Part shown: one piece after another, positions 63,549 to 64,000 of the stretch
Layout: every line of letters begins with the position of its first letter
Numbering within the stretch: the first letter of the stretch is position 1
Origin: Aurantiacibacter marinus
Lineage (GTDB): Bacteria; Pseudomonadota; Alphaproteobacteria; Sphingomonadales; Sphingomonadaceae
NCBI RefSeq assembly: GCF_001021555.1
Contig: NZ_LDCP01000001.1
Location: forward strand, 558,001 to 622,000
Reading direction: 5' to 3'
DNA: 64,000 nucleotides
Made by a program: the position numbers and the translations under genes
Notes under the pieces: model-generated
Told to the model about the DNA's origin: nothing
The model's input: only the letters and a program-made list of their open reading frames with translations
The model's database searches: none

Positions 63549-64000
63549 TTACCCGGGGCGACGGGACGAACGGCGCGGATCGCGGTAAGTGAATGCGCTG
63601 TCGGGCACGGACATGCCATACCGGTGGTTTCGGAGGCGCACCGTAGTGCGTGTGTTCTGCGAATCGAGTGCCACCCAGCTGGCCAGTTCAAGCCCGCCCG
63701 GCGCGCTTGCATCTTCGACAAAGATCAGCGTCATGATGCCGAATTCAGGACGCTGAGGATCCCGCACTGCGATGCTGACGACGTTGTTGGTGGAAGATGG
63801 CTGCAATGTGCCATAGCGCCGCATATCACGATTGGGATCAAGCAGCGCGCCCAGCGGAGAATTGCGGATCGGCCAGCGTTCTACCTGACTGACATCATAA
63901 TCCACCAGCGTCAGAGCGCGCCCGTCAGACACGACAAGCATGTTCACATCGTCTTCGTATTCGAAGCGGATGCGGCCCGGATTGCGCAGCGTCAGTTCTC
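63549..64000 (-). CDS. lolA: Outer-membrane lipoprotein carrier protein LolA (C-terminal part)
   Basis: An open frame enters from the window edge on the minus strand and ends at 63549, giving about 150 residues. It reads ELTLRNPGRIRFEYEDD at the edge, then NMLVVSDGRALTLVDYDVSQVERWPIRNSPLGALLDP, IMTLIFVEDASAPGGLELASWVALDSQNTRTTVRLRNHRYGMSVPDSAFTYRDPR. This is the C-terminal half of LolA as seen in sphingomonads. LolA carries lipoproteins across the periplasm. The signal peptide and start lie outside the window; the apparent GTG start at 63947 is internal. Confidence 0.9.
   Translation of the reverse strand, partial: ELTLRNPGRIRFEYEDDVNMLVVSDGRALTLVDYDVSQVERWPIRNSPLGALLDPNRDMRRYGTLQPSSTNNVVSIAVRDPQRPEFGIMTLIFVEDASAPGGLELASWVALDSQNTRTTVRLRNHRYGMSVPDSAFTYRDPRRSSRRPG

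Overview
The window looks like chromosome from a high-GC alphaproteobacterium of the order Sphingomonadales, most likely the Erythrobacteraceae. This is inferred from protein resemblance, not from a marker gene. The supporting genes are a rnd-lptC-lptA operon, a RibA with a degenerate N-terminal domain, XrtA/PEP-CTERM-associated glycosylation genes, a short polyhydroxyalkanoate depolymerase, a LolA close to those of sphingomonads, and GTG/TTG starts throughout. I saw no tRNA, rRNA, CRISPR array, insertion sequence or integrase.

Region 1 (1-20.3 kb) is an exopolysaccharide/capsule locus. It holds the tail of a Wza-type export protein, a Wzc-type tyrosine autokinase, four glycosyltransferases, a sulfotransferase, a polysaccharide pyruvyltransferase, three hexapeptide acyltransferases, an SGNH hydrolase, a Wzx-type flippase, a Wzy/ligase-type polymerase, a TylF-like methyltransferase and an overlapping rfbA-rfbC-rfbD-rfbB operon for dTDP-L-rhamnose. 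The predicted product is a rhamnose-containing polymer decorated with sulfate, pyruvate and acyl groups. Inside this locus (13.8-16.1 kb) sit two genes resembling gene-transfer-agent head-spike proteins: a spike-base protein and a large beta-helix.

Region 2 (20.4-27.6 kb) is a lasso peptide cluster with an unusually rich tailoring set. A 43-residue precursor (24010-24141, minus strand) carries the YxxPxLxxxGxxxxxT leader motif and a predicted 16-residue core with a Gly1-Asp9 ring. Around it lie the cyclase, the B2 protease, the PqqD-like B1 protein, an HPr-kinase-like protein, a nucleotidyltransferase, a PRMT-like methyltransferase and an Fe(II)/2-oxoglutarate oxygenase. No transporter or isopeptidase gene is nearby.

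Region 3 (27.7-32.7 kb) has a small exported membrane protein, an O-antigen-ligase-family protein, a TPR-like membrane protein, then lptA-lptC-rnd and ung. Region 4 (32.7-43.0 kb) has a decayed DksA/TraR remnant, an exported arginine-deiminase-like protein containing a 39-nt palindrome, gltD-gltB, and a long acidic membrane protein. Region 5 (43.0-50.4 kb) has two XrtA-associated glycosylation genes, a DUF4126 protein bracketed by a 180-bp direct repeat, phaZ and an ABC exporter.

Region 6 (50.5-64 kb) is mostly housekeeping: an M13 peptidase, uppP, three tiny acidic lipoproteins, phhA, recQ, an SPFH-RHH-membrane protein operon with a palindromic operator over its promoter, a beta-helix protein, a DksA-like zinc-finger gene whose ribosome binding site lies in a perfect hairpin, psd, ribA, xthA and the end of lolA.
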